Source: an uncultured Eggerthellaceae bacterium | GTDB lineage: Bacteria; Actinomycetota; Coriobacteriia; Coriobacteriales; Eggerthellaceae | Assembly (NCBI GenBank): GCA_947565915.1 | Contig: CANOHY010000016.1 | Span: 1-44,782, forward strand | Direction of reading: 5' to 3' | Length of the DNA stretch: 44,782 bases | Shown: in pieces, positions 18,058 through 25,897 of the stretch | How the letters are laid out: every line of letters starts with the position of its first letter | Numbering within the stretch: the stretch's first letter is position 1 | Position numbers and translations under genes: made by a program | Notes under the pieces: generated by a model | The model's database searches: none | What the model saw: only the letters and a program-made list of their open reading frames with translations | Told to the model about the DNA's origin: nothing

Positions 18058-18843
18058 TCACAAGCAGCGAACCCTCTCGTTGGGATTCACGAGGAATTCT
18101 TTGTCGTGCGCTCGGTCGAACTTCTCGTAGCCCTTTGCCACGATGGCCTTGCTCAGATCGTCGTCTTTCGTGGGTAGAAGCTCCCATTCCATCTCCTCCA
18201 GTCCGCAGAAGAGGTTCTGGAGCTTTTGATAGGGAACCACGATGATATGCAGCCCTGCCGGATAGAGCTTTGCCCTCTTCATGCCGAAATGCATGCCGGT
18301 GATCATAAAGTTGGTTTTGCCAGACATGTAGGGATAGTTGAACAGCCAATGGCAGCCGAGCACGTTGCTCGATTTCGATTCATACAGGTCGCCCGAAGCG
18401 AAGCTCGAAGCACGCATGATGATATCAGCCTTCTCCGTGGGGGCCACGAACACTATAAGGTCGGGATCGAAGTCCACTTCGGTTGCCGGACCGAAGATGA
18501 TGAAGTTCGCCGTGTTCTCCTTGAAGAAGTCTATCTCGTAGTACAGGCGCGCATTGCAAGCCTGCTGTCGGAAGATGCCATGCTGAAAGCCAACGGCTCC
18601 CGACTGTGCAAAGGGCTCGATTGGCTCGACGCCCATCACGTGCTTGCCCATGCAACCCTCGCGAGCAACATCGATGTAGTAGGTCTTGCCGGTATCCTGA
18701 ACATTCTTAAGATGATGGCAAAGGGGTATTTCTGTTTCAAGCTCCTCATAGCCATCGGGCCGGTTATAGCAGAACTTGACGGCCACCGGGCAATGCTGCA
18801 AGTCGAGGCGCTCCATCGCCTCTTTGGCGCTCGGTCTGATCAT
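18058..18843 (-). CDS. DUF169 family protein
   Basis: 261 residues, without signal peptide or membrane helix. The N-terminal MERLDLQHCPVAVKF, the conserved Cys in PLCHHLK, the REGCMGKHVMG loop, and the later LGCHWLFNYPYMSGK fit the DUF169 family as I know it. The family has no assigned function, is common in strict anaerobes and carries conserved cysteines that could hold a metal or cluster. AGGAGAAGG lies just before the ATG. It is the last gene of the molybdoenzyme cluster, 66 bases behind the first paralogue with a hairpin between them, so it may be an accessory factor or a substrate-binding protein for that enzyme. Family assignment is fairly sure; role is inference only. Confidence 0.8.
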   Translation of the reverse strand: MIRPSAKEAMERLDLQHCPVAVKFCYNRPDGYEELETEIPLCHHLKNVQDTGKTYYIDVAREGCMGKHVMGVEPIEPFAQSGAVGFQHGIFRQQACNARLYYEIDFFKENTANFIIFGPATEVDFDPDLIVFVAPTEKADIIMRASSFASGDLYESKSSNVLGCHWLFNYPYMSGKTNFMITGMHFGMKRAKLYPAGLHIIVVPYQKLQNLFCGLEEMEWELLPTKDDDLSKAIVAKGYEKFDRAHDKEFLVNPNERVRCL

Positions 18844-18871
18844 ATCCTTCTCCTAACCTATGAAGGCAAAG

Positions 18872-18899
18872 GCGCCCCTCCACGATTGCAGAGAGGCGC
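18872..18899 (-). terminator. Hairpin between molybdoenzyme 1 and the DUF169 gene
   Basis: GCGCCCCTC (18872-18880) can pair with GAGAGGCGC (18891-18899), nine pairs with one mismatch and a ten-base loop; on the - strand it is followed by CTTTG. It lies within the 66-base gap and may act as a partial terminator or an mRNA stability element that lowers DUF169 output. Confidence 0.35.
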
Positions 18900-18909
18900 A
18901 TCTGCCCTG

Positions 18910-21303
18910 CTAGCCTTGCACTTCGAACGTTCTTCCCTCTTCTATGCGCTGACGCTGAGCCTCGTAGCTGTACTTGCAAGGCTCTCCAGTTGCCAGAGAA
19001 TCGGGCGTGGGCGCCTCGAGCGGCTCGTAGGCGCTCGGATCGGAATCGCCTGCCTCGTAGCCATCCGCTTTGCTTATGCGGCAAAGAAGGTTCTTGTAAG
19101 GCGCTCCGTATCCGAGCTTGCCCACCTTGAAGCCAGGAAGTAGCTTGTTGATGTTCGACTTCCATGTTCCATAAAGGCCTGGCGCCTCCGGAGCGTCCTC
19201 GGGATACCACCAACCATGCGTGGCATGGATCACGCGCGGCTCGACCTCTTTCGTCACGCGAGCCCGCTCGACGCACTTCCCATACATGTTCTCTATCAGG
19301 ACATAGTCGCCATCGTTTATGCCATATTCCTTGGCCGTATCGGGATGGATGGTCACCAGAGGATCGGGGGTAATGGCCCGAAGCGAGGGAATCTGACGAT
19401 GTTCCGTATGGAACGAAGCGTAATCGCGGCCACCCGTGGTGAGCACCAGAGGGTACTCCTCATAGAGATCGGGCGTGCTGTAAGGGCTCATGGCGGGCTC
19501 CATGAAGTAAGGCAGCGGATCCTCGCCGAAGTCCTCGTAAATCGACGAGCAAACCTCTATGAGGCCAGTAGGCGTGTTGAAGCCTGGTTGGCCATCGGGG
19601 CGCAGCTTGCCCTTCTCGTACTTGCGATACTCGAACGGTTGCTGGAACACCACTTGCTCCTTCAGCTCCCTAAAGCCCCAGTCGTATTGGGTGTGGATCT
19701 GCTCGTCGAAGAACTCCTCCACATTGTCCCAGGGCCACGCTTCGGGATTGAGGCGCTTTCCCACTATGAGGGCGATCTCCAGGTCGGATTTCATCTCGCC
19801 TGGATCGAGGGCTGCGTTCATGGCGCCGAGGAAATGCGTGTTGCGCCCGAAATGGGGCATAACGACGCCATCGTGCTCGGCAAAGCCGCTTACGGGAAGC
19901 ACGAGGTCGCAAACGCCCATGATTGTCGGCGTCATGAAGCAGTCTTGGGCCGCGTTGAAGTCCATCTTCATGAATGCCTGGTACCAGCGTTCGGGCTCAG
20001 CGCCCATGCACGGGGCAATGGGATTGCTCGCATAGAAGTAGACCATGTGCAACGCATAGGGGTCTTCGGTCTCCATGACGTCTAGGATCTCGTCAGGATG
20101 CGCATACACGCCAGTTGCGAAAGCCGGATGCTTGTCCTTCGCATCGATGCGCTTGGCAACCACGTCAGGATCGACGCAGCTCAGCGTTTCGTATGACCAT
20201 TTCCCCATGAAGCTGTTCGGTAGCGCCAGGGTTATGCCACCCGGAACGTCCATATAGCCGCAAATGGATCCCAACGCCAAGATCTCCTGGCCAACCTGGG
20301 CGCCATTCTGCATCTGATCAACAGCAAGCCCCCACATGATTGATGAAGGCGCATTCGTCGCGAAAGCCCGAGCAGCGCCACGTATGGTATCGGCTGGAAC
20401 CCAGGCGATCTCGGCAGCCCATTCGGGCGTTGTGTCCTTCACGCGCATGGCAAGCTCATCAAGCCCATAGACCCATCTGTCGCAAAACTCGTGATCGTAG
20501 AGGTCCTCGGTGATGATCACATTCAGCAGGGCCAGGCCCACGGCAGAGTCGGTTCCTGGGCGCAATTGGATGTGGTACTCTGCACGTGCTGCAAGCCACG
20601 TGAGCCGAGGGTCCACGACGATGAGCTTGCTTCCGCGCTTCATAAGGTCGATCAGCGCATGCCCGAAGAAGCCATCGGGATTGGACTGAAGCGGGCTCTT
20701 TCCCCATAGCATGATGTACTTTGGCACCACATAGCGCTCGTCATCGTAGCGATCGGGGAAGAAGGCGGCGTAGTCGAGCTCGGGATATCCCGCGCCAAAC
20801 ATATAGTCGGCCACCACGGTGCGCGGGCCATAGCAGGAATTGCCTGAAAGCGCTTGTGCTGAATTGGATGTCTTGAAAACAGCCTGGGCCATGGCAGGCG
20901 CGTAGAAGGTCGACTCGCGTCCCGTGCCCTTGAACACGCTGATGGTTTCGGCACCGTAAGTATCCCAGATCCTGCGGACTTCCGTTTCCAGGATATCGAG
21001 CGCCTCGTCCCATGTTATGCGCTCCCATTTATCCTTGCCGCGGTCCTCCTTGGCGCGCTTCATAGGATGCTTTATGCGGTCAGGATGATTCAAGAACTCT
21101 CCAAGAGCAAGGCATCTGGGGCAAAGCCTTCCCTCGGTAATTGGGTGATCGGGGTCGCCTTCCACTTTCACGAAGTTGCCCTCTTCGTCGGTGGTGATTA
21201 TCAACCCACATCCAACCGGATGGCATCCGGGAGGCGACCATGCGCACGTTCTCGTATGGATCAGCCCATCTTCCTCGTATCGCCATTCCCTTGCATCTGC
21301 CAT
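18910..21303 (-). CDS. Molybdopterin-dependent oxidoreductase, paralogue 1 (acetylene hydratase / catechol dehydroxylase-like)
   Basis: 797 residues. The ATG at 21303 is preferred over 21309 because AAGGAGG is correctly spaced only from the former. The N-terminal iron-sulfur region has Cys20, Cys27, Cys32 and the CPRC pair Cys61/Cys64. A bisMGD-binding core follows, with Cys157 in SCYGPR as the likely molybdenum ligand, MKRAKEDRG, LWGKSPLQSNPDG and a C-terminal dinucleotide-binding domain (LVLTTGGRD, HATHGWWYPED). There is no Tat signal, so it is cytoplasmic. The family catalyses reductive or hydration chemistry on small and aromatic compounds. Unlike paralogues 2 and 3 it has no ferredoxin gene directly after it; a DUF169 gene follows instead, and an MFS transporter precedes it. 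It is the most divergent of the three. Substrate unknown. Confidence 0.9.
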   Translation of the reverse strand: MADAREWRYEEDGLIHTRTCAWSPPGCHPVGCGLIITTDEEGNFVKVEGDPDHPITEGRLCPRCLALGEFLNHPDRIKHPMKRAKEDRGKDKWERITWDEALDILETEVRRIWDTYGAETISVFKGTGRESTFYAPAMAQAVFKTSNSAQALSGNSCYGPRTVVADYMFGAGYPELDYAAFFPDRYDDERYVVPKYIMLWGKSPLQSNPDGFFGHALIDLMKRGSKLIVVDPRLTWLAARAEYHIQLRPGTDSAVGLALLNVIITEDLYDHEFCDRWVYGLDELAMRVKDTTPEWAAEIAWVPADTIRGAARAFATNAPSSIMWGLAVDQMQNGAQVGQEILALGSICGYMDVPGGITLALPNSFMGKWSYETLSCVDPDVVAKRIDAKDKHPAFATGVYAHPDEILDVMETEDPYALHMVYFYASNPIAPCMGAEPERWYQAFMKMDFNAAQDCFMTPTIMGVCDLVLPVSGFAEHDGVVMPHFGRNTHFLGAMNAALDPGEMKSDLEIALIVGKRLNPEAWPWDNVEEFFDEQIHTQYDWGFRELKEQVVFQQPFEYRKYEKGKLRPDGQPGFNTPTGLIEVCSSIYEDFGEDPLPYFMEPAMSPYSTPDLYEEYPLVLTTGGRDYASFHTEHRQIPSLRAITPDPLVTIHPDTAKEYGINDGDYVLIENMYGKCVERARVTKEVEPRVIHATHGWWYPEDAPEAPGLYGTWKSNINKLLPGFKVGKLGYGAPYKNLLCRISKADGYEAGDSDPSAYEPLEAPTPDSLATGEPCKYSYEAQRQRIEEGRTFEVQG

Positions 21304-21400
21304 GAGCATTCCTCCTTCTTGCTTGGCGAGTTCTCCCTAGCAGGCCTTCAAGCTCGTCTCCTAAGTCCGAAGGCAAGCTTCGCCCAACCAGCCCAATGCA

Positions 21401-21428
21401 GGAGCGCCCACTCGATGGCGGGCGCTCC
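21401..21428 (-). terminator. Strong hairpin between the MFS 1 gene and molybdoenzyme 1
   Basis: GGAGCGCCC (21401-21409) and GGGCGCTCC (21420-21428) form a perfect nine-pair GC-rich stem with a ten-base loop. It lies about 57 bases past the stop of the MFS gene on the - strand and about 100 bases before the next start. There is no U-tract, so termination may be partial. The 181-base gap suggests that molybdoenzyme 1 may have its own promoter. Confidence 0.45.
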
Positions 21429-21484
21429 AAACGATGAATGTATCCTTCAGATTGGGAAGACCTGCATCGAATACTTCATGCACC

Positions 21485-22744
21485 CTATTGCTGCGGCTCG
21501 GTCTCCCGCTCTGCGACCTCGGCCTTCTTGGTCATCTTCTTGCCCTGGTCGGGGATGATGAACAGCAGCACGCTGCCAATGATGCAGAAGATCGCTGCGA
21601 TCATGAAGATGGTGGGGAAGGTATCGGGATTCGCGCCACCAGCCAGGGGGATGGTAACGTTGGTCAGGAACACGGAGGCGCCGATCAGCAGGAACGTCTG
21701 CACCAAGCCCTGGGCCGTAGCCGCCTTCTCGCGACCGAACAGCAGCACGGGATAGGTGAAGATGATGCTGAGCAGATAGCCCAGCGACCAGCCGCCCAAG
21801 AAGTACACGACGTACATGGCAACGCCAACTGGCACTTGCCAGCCCAGGTAGATAACCACGGCAGTGACGATTGCATAGATTGCGATGACCACGCGGAACG
21901 ACTTGATGGCACGCACGATGATGGGCGAAACCACGGAGCCCACGCCCATGCCGATGGTGATGGCCGTTGCCATGCCGCCAGCGGCAGCGGGATCGAGGCC
22001 CACCCTAGTCTGCAGCACAGCAGTGGTGAAGGCCATCAAGGGCACTTGGGCGGCCATGATGAACATGGCAGCAAGCGAAAGTATCCAAGCCCAAGGGCTC
22101 TTTGCGATATCTTTCAGTGTTGCCAGCACGCTGGGCTTCTCGATGCCCTCATCAGCATCCTGCTTGGCGATGGCGTCGGAAGAATCCTTGCCGAAGAGGA
22201 ACCACATCACGGTGAACACCACTGCGATAACGGCAGTAACGGTGAAGGCGAACTCCACAGAGGGCATGAGGGAAGTAAGCCCGATGCCCACGGTATTGGC
22301 TACCGGCGTCGTGGTGGTGGTGATGCCAACTGCCAGTGCGATCATAGTGGGCGGGAACCAACCACCGATGATCTTCGATCTGTTCACTGCCATGAACAAG
22401 CCGGTAAAGCCCGAGAACATGTTCGCTATGTACTGCAGCTCGAACGAAGTGGAGAACACGCGCACGATCAGCGAGATCGAAACCACTATGCCAGCAATGA
22501 GCACGATCTTCCTGGTGCCGATCTTATCCGAGACAATGCCCGTGACGAATGCCAGGAACACGCCCAGAAGCTGCGAAGCCGAATAGATGGCTGCATATTG
22601 CTCTCCCGAGAATCCATAGTGCTCTTGGAACTGGATCGACATGCCTGCAAGCTGATTCTGCGCATACGAGGCGATGAATGCGCCCAACCAAACCAGTACG
22701 AGCACGATCCATGCCTGCACGCGATCGTTTTTGAGTGTAAACAT
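21485..22744 (-). CDS. MFS transporter 1 (NarK/OFA-like)
   Basis: 419 residues with 12 predictable membrane helices and a central cytoplasmic loop near residue 210 (AKQDADEGIEKPS). The MFS motif between helices 2 and 3 is visible as GIVSDKIGTRK (about 64-74), and the helix-5 region has a Thr-rich ITTTTTPVANTVG. AAGGAAAACGC precedes the ATG. The overall look is that of anion or organic-acid transporters of the NarK/oxalate-formate type, but family choice within MFS is uncertain. Its position in the cluster implies that it moves the substrate or product of one of the molybdoenzymes. It is clearly not a copy of the second MFS gene at 25898. Confidence 0.88.
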   Translation of the reverse strand: MFTLKNDRVQAWIVLVLVWLGAFIASYAQNQLAGMSIQFQEHYGFSGEQYAAIYSASQLLGVFLAFVTGIVSDKIGTRKIVLIAGIVVSISLIVRVFSTSFELQYIANMFSGFTGLFMAVNRSKIIGGWFPPTMIALAVGITTTTTPVANTVGIGLTSLMPSVEFAFTVTAVIAVVFTVMWFLFGKDSSDAIAKQDADEGIEKPSVLATLKDIAKSPWAWILSLAAMFIMAAQVPLMAFTTAVLQTRVGLDPAAAGGMATAITIGMGVGSVVSPIIVRAIKSFRVVIAIYAIVTAVVIYLGWQVPVGVAMYVVYFLGGWSLGYLLSIIFTYPVLLFGREKAATAQGLVQTFLLIGASVFLTNVTIPLAGGANPDTFPTIFMIAAIFCIIGSVLLFIIPDQGKKMTKKAEVAERETEPQQ

Positions 22745-22868
22745 GCGTTTTCCTTATCTGTAGTGGCTTTAATGCCAGGTTTGCAAATTGGCTCAAATGG
22801 ATGAAGCCATTCTTCCAAGAAGGATGATTTCTCGTCGTTGAAACCATTCTTCTTGCTTCCAAAGGCCA

Positions 22869-22900
22869 CGAGGGGAAAACGAACATGCGCTCTCCCCTCG
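22869..22900 (-). terminator. Hairpin after the 62-residue zinc-ribbon gene
   Basis: CGAGGGG (22869-22875) pairs with CCCCTCG (22894-22900), a seven-pair GC stem with an 18-base loop; on the - strand it starts 14 bases past the zinc-ribbon stop. It sits in the 169-base gap before the MFS 1 gene and may separate two transcripts. No clear T-run follows the stem, so strength is uncertain. Confidence 0.35.
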
Positions 22901-22913
22901 CCAAGATTGCGAG

Positions 22914-23102
22914 CTACTCGCCTTCTTTGACCTCATACTCGAACTTCGTCTTGCACCACGGGCACTTCGTCGTGAAGCTGCCGAATTCTCGGCTCGTTAC
23001 GATCTTGCGCAAGGGCTTGCCGCAGTTCGGGCAGACCTTTGGAGCTTGGTCAGCTATTTCCTTGATGCCTTCGACATCTTTCTGGTCAGGACTGTATGCC
23101 AT
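22914..23102 (-). CDS. Small zinc-ribbon protein (62 residues)
   Basis: 62 residues with an excellent ribosome site (AAGGAGG, seven bases before the ATG). Two CxxC knuckles, CPNC (Cys24/Cys27) and CPWC (Cys47/Cys50), spaced by 19 residues, define a zinc ribbon or rubredoxin-like fold. It starts 48 bases after the ferredoxin gene of the molybdoenzyme 2 unit. Given its neighbours it may be a small metal-binding helper or electron carrier; nothing in the sequence proves either. It differs from the two zinc-ribbon genes at the other end of the cluster in lacking their Met-Cys-Phe start. Confidence 0.82.
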   Translation of the reverse strand: MAYSPDQKDVEGIKEIADQAPKVCPNCGKPLRKIVTSREFGSFTTKCPWCKTKFEYEVKEGE

Positions 23103-23150
23103 GACGTACCTCCTTGCTTGTTACCGGTTCGAGGCGTTTCCCCTAAGGAC

Positions 23151-23501
23151 CTACTTGATCTTCTGAGGCAGGAAGCAGGCAACGCCCTCCCCGCCCAGCT
23201 CGGCCATGCGCACGGGAAGCTCCTCCAGAGTGACGGCCTCCATGCACTTGGCCAGGCAGTGGTGCACGCATGCGGGCTTCTTGCCTTCGGCGATGCGATC
23301 GGCGCACAGGTCGCAGATCGAGGAGGGCACGGCAACGTAGTCCCAATACCATTTTCCCTCGAGCGTCTCGGGGCCGAACTCGGCCACCTTGATGCCCCAC
23401 TGGTCGACGTCCTCGATGTGCTTCTCCTGGCGGCATGCGAGCTCGCAGCTATGGCAGCCTGTGCAGTACTTGTAGTCGATGAGCAATGCGTGAGTTGTCA
23501 T
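23151..23501 (-). CDS. Ferredoxin-type 2x[4Fe-4S] electron-transfer subunit, copy 1
   Basis: 116 residues. The first cluster motif is CTGCHSCELAC (Cys13, 16, 19, 23); the second set is CDLC followed by CVHHC and KC in the second half, as in the small DmsB-like subunits that wire molybdopterin enzymes. Only two clusters are encoded, against four in DmsB. There is no signal peptide, so it is cytoplasmic. It starts 11 bases after molybdoenzyme 2, and its GGGGGAAG ribosome site follows directly on that stop codon. The protein differs from copy 2 (27369) by a single substitution (Thr for Met in the FGPE-LEGKW segment) and one extra C-terminal Lys, although the DNA differs at many silent positions. 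Confidence 0.94.
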   Translation of the reverse strand: MTTHALLIDYKYCTGCHSCELACRQEKHIEDVDQWGIKVAEFGPETLEGKWYWDYVAVPSSICDLCADRIAEGKKPACVHHCLAKCMEAVTLEELPVRMAELGGEGVACFLPQKIK

Positions 23502-23512
23502 TTAGCTTCCCC

Positions 23513-25876
23513 CTATTCGCCTTCATGTTTAGCTTCGTAGCTGAGAGGCGAAGGAGTACCTTTGGTCATGCTCTCAGGTCCACGGCTTGCTGGCGGCATG
23601 TACTCGGCCGGGTTCGAATCGCCTGCCTCGTAGCCGTCAACCTTGTAGATCTTGCACAGAACGTTCTTGTACGGAGCACCGTAGCCAAGCTTGCCAACCT
23701 TGTACATCGGGATCAGCTTGTTCACGTTCGACTTCCAAGTGCCGAAGAGGTTCGGAGCCTCGCCCTCCTCCTCGGGGTACCACCAGCCATGCGTTGCATG
23801 CACCACGCGCTCGGGCACCTCGTTGGACACGCGTGCGCGCTCGACGCACTTGCCCAGGGGATTCTCGATGCACACGTAGTCGCCCGCGTTGATGCCCAGC
23901 TTCTTTGCGGTCTTCGGATTGATGGTGACCAGCGGGTCGGGTGTCACGTTGCGCAGAGACGGGATCTGCCTATGCTCAGAGTGGAACGACACGAAGTCGC
24001 GGCCGCCCGTGGTGAGCACCAGCGGATACTCCTCGGCGATATCGGGCGTGCTGTAGGGGCTCATTGCAGGCTCCATGAAGTACGGCAACTCGTCTTCGCC
24101 GAAGTCGTCGTAGATCGACGAGCACACCTCGATCATCCCAGTGGGCGTATTGAAGCCCGGCTCGCCATCGGGGCGCAGCATACCCTTCTCGTACTTGCGG
24201 TACTCGAATGGTTGCTGGAAGACGCCCATGTCGCGAAGATCGTTGAAGTCCCAGTCGTACTGGGTGCGAATCTGGGCGTTGAAGAACTCCTCGGCGGTTT
24301 CCCACGGCCATGCCTCGGGATTGAGGCGCTTGCCCACGATCATGTCGATCTCGATGTCGGACTTCGCCTCGCCAGGGTCCACCGCTGCGTTCATGGCGCC
24401 CAGGAAGTGGGTGTTGCGACCGAAGTGCGGCAGCACCACGCCATCATGCTCGGCAAAGCCGCTCACAGGAAGGACTAGGTCGCAAAGGCCCATGATGGTC
24501 GGCGTCATGAAGCAGTCCTGCGCCGCGTTGAAGTCCATCTTCATCAGAGCGTTGTACCAGCGCTCCGGCTCGGCATACACCGTTGGCGAGATGGGGTTGG
24601 TCGCATAGAAGTAGGCCATATGGAACGCATAGGGCTCTTCGGTCTCCATAACCGTGAGCACCTCATCGGGATGCGCGAACGGGCCACAAGCGTAAGCAGG
24701 ATGGTCTTCGCGCGCATCGATGCGCTTCTCCATGGTCTCGGAATCCACGTACTGTGCCGTTTCGAAGCGCCAACGACCCATGAAGCTGGAAGGCAGCGAG
24801 AGCGTGATGCCGCCAGGGACGTCCATGTAGCCGCAGATGGCAGCCAGAGCAAGAAGCGACTGGCCTGCCTGTGCGCCATTCTGCTGGGTGTCGATGGCAA
24901 GGCCCCACATGATCGAAGAGGGCGAATTCATCGCGAAGGCGCGCGCGGCACCGCGGATGGTGTCTGCTGGTACCCAGGTGATTTCCTCAGCCCATTCGGG
25001 AGTCTTGTCGGCAACGCGCTCCTTGAGCTCATCCACGCCGAACACCCAGTTCTCGCAGAACTCATGATCGTAGAGATCCTCGGTCAGAACAACGTTCAGG
25101 AGCGCAAGGCCCACTGCTGCGTCGGTGCCAGGACGCAACTGGATATGATAGGCCGCGCGGCTTGCCAGCCACGTGAGACGCGGATCGATCACGATCAGCT
25201 GCGAACCACGCTTCATGAGGTCAACGATGGCATGGCCATAGAAGCCATCAGGATTGGACTGCAGCGGGCTCTTGCCCCACAGGATGATGTACTTGGGCAC
25301 CACGTAGCGCGGATCATCGTAGCGATCCGGGAAGTATGCCGCGTAGTCCAGCTCGGGATATCCCGCGCCTAGCAGGAAGTCGGCCACCACGGTACGCGGG
25401 CCATAGCAAGAACCACCCGACATCGAGAACGAGCAGTTCGGCGTCTTGAAGCAAGCTTGGGCCATGGGCGGCGCGTACAGCGTAGCCTCGCGACCGGTGC
25501 CCTGGAACAGGTAGATGGTTTCCGGGCCATAGTTATCCCAGATCTTCTTCACCTCGTATTCCAGGATATCGAGCGCCTCGTCCCAGGTGATGCGTTCCCA
25601 CGTATCCTTGCCGCGGTCCTCCTTGGCGCGCTTCATGGGATACTTGATGCGGTCGGGGTGGTTCAGGAACTCGCCCATCGCCAAGCACCTGGGGCAAAGG
25701 CGGCCTTGGCTAATTGGGTGATCGGGATCACCCTCGACCTTCACGAAGTTGCCATCCTTGTCGGTGTAGATGAACATTCCACATCCGACGGGATGGTCTC
25801 CTGGAGGCGACCAGCCGCACGTGCGCACTCTAATGAGTTCGCCTTCCTCCTCTTTCCAACCAATCTTTTCTGCCAT
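23513..25876 (-). CDS. Molybdopterin-dependent oxidoreductase, paralogue 2 (acetylene hydratase / catechol dehydroxylase-like)
   Basis: 787 residues, with AAGGAGAAGG before the ATG. The domain order matches paralogue 1: N-terminal cluster region, bisMGD core with Cys157 in GGSCYGPR, and C-terminal dinucleotide-binding domain. The N-terminal cysteine set is altered: Cys20, Cys32, Cys61 and Cys64 are present, but residue 27 is Asp (PPGDHPVGC) where both paralogues have Cys. There is no Tat signal. It is paired with ferredoxin copy 1 (11-base gap) and preceded by the AAHS-like MFS gene (21-base gap), so transporter, catalytic subunit and electron carrier form a tight unit. Residues 445-526 are encoded by DNA identical to paralogue 3, a sign of gene conversion. 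Confidence 0.91.
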   Translation of the reverse strand: MAEKIGWKEEEGELIRVRTCGWSPPGDHPVGCGMFIYTDKDGNFVKVEGDPDHPISQGRLCPRCLAMGEFLNHPDRIKYPMKRAKEDRGKDTWERITWDEALDILEYEVKKIWDNYGPETIYLFQGTGREATLYAPPMAQACFKTPNCSFSMSGGSCYGPRTVVADFLLGAGYPELDYAAYFPDRYDDPRYVVPKYIILWGKSPLQSNPDGFYGHAIVDLMKRGSQLIVIDPRLTWLASRAAYHIQLRPGTDAAVGLALLNVVLTEDLYDHEFCENWVFGVDELKERVADKTPEWAEEITWVPADTIRGAARAFAMNSPSSIMWGLAIDTQQNGAQAGQSLLALAAICGYMDVPGGITLSLPSSFMGRWRFETAQYVDSETMEKRIDAREDHPAYACGPFAHPDEVLTVMETEEPYAFHMAYFYATNPISPTVYAEPERWYNALMKMDFNAAQDCFMTPTIMGLCDLVLPVSGFAEHDGVVLPHFGRNTHFLGAMNAAVDPGEAKSDIEIDMIVGKRLNPEAWPWETAEEFFNAQIRTQYDWDFNDLRDMGVFQQPFEYRKYEKGMLRPDGEPGFNTPTGMIEVCSSIYDDFGEDELPYFMEPAMSPYSTPDIAEEYPLVLTTGGRDFVSFHSEHRQIPSLRNVTPDPLVTINPKTAKKLGINAGDYVCIENPLGKCVERARVSNEVPERVVHATHGWWYPEEEGEAPNLFGTWKSNVNKLIPMYKVGKLGYGAPYKNVLCKIYKVDGYEAGDSNPAEYMPPASRGPESMTKGTPSPLSYEAKHEGE
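24300..24543. repeat. Gene-conversion tract, copy A (244 bp identical to 28513-28756)
   Basis: Every base from 24300 to 24543 is the same as 28513-28756, at a constant offset of 4213, which is also the offset between the two start codons. Just outside the tract, silent and coding differences appear at once on both sides. The tract encodes residues 445-526 of both proteins. Paralogue 1 is not identical here. Confidence 0.93.
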
Positions 25877-25897
25877 ACAACCTTCTCCTTTCTTTTA

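Noticed and set aside
21434..22804. 456-codon + strand frame opposite MFS transporter 1, with a His/Asp/Glu-rich product
   Set aside because: It mirrors the codon bias of the transporter on the other strand; the His/Asp/Asn-rich composition is what reversed membrane-protein codons give, and no motif or ribosome site supports it.
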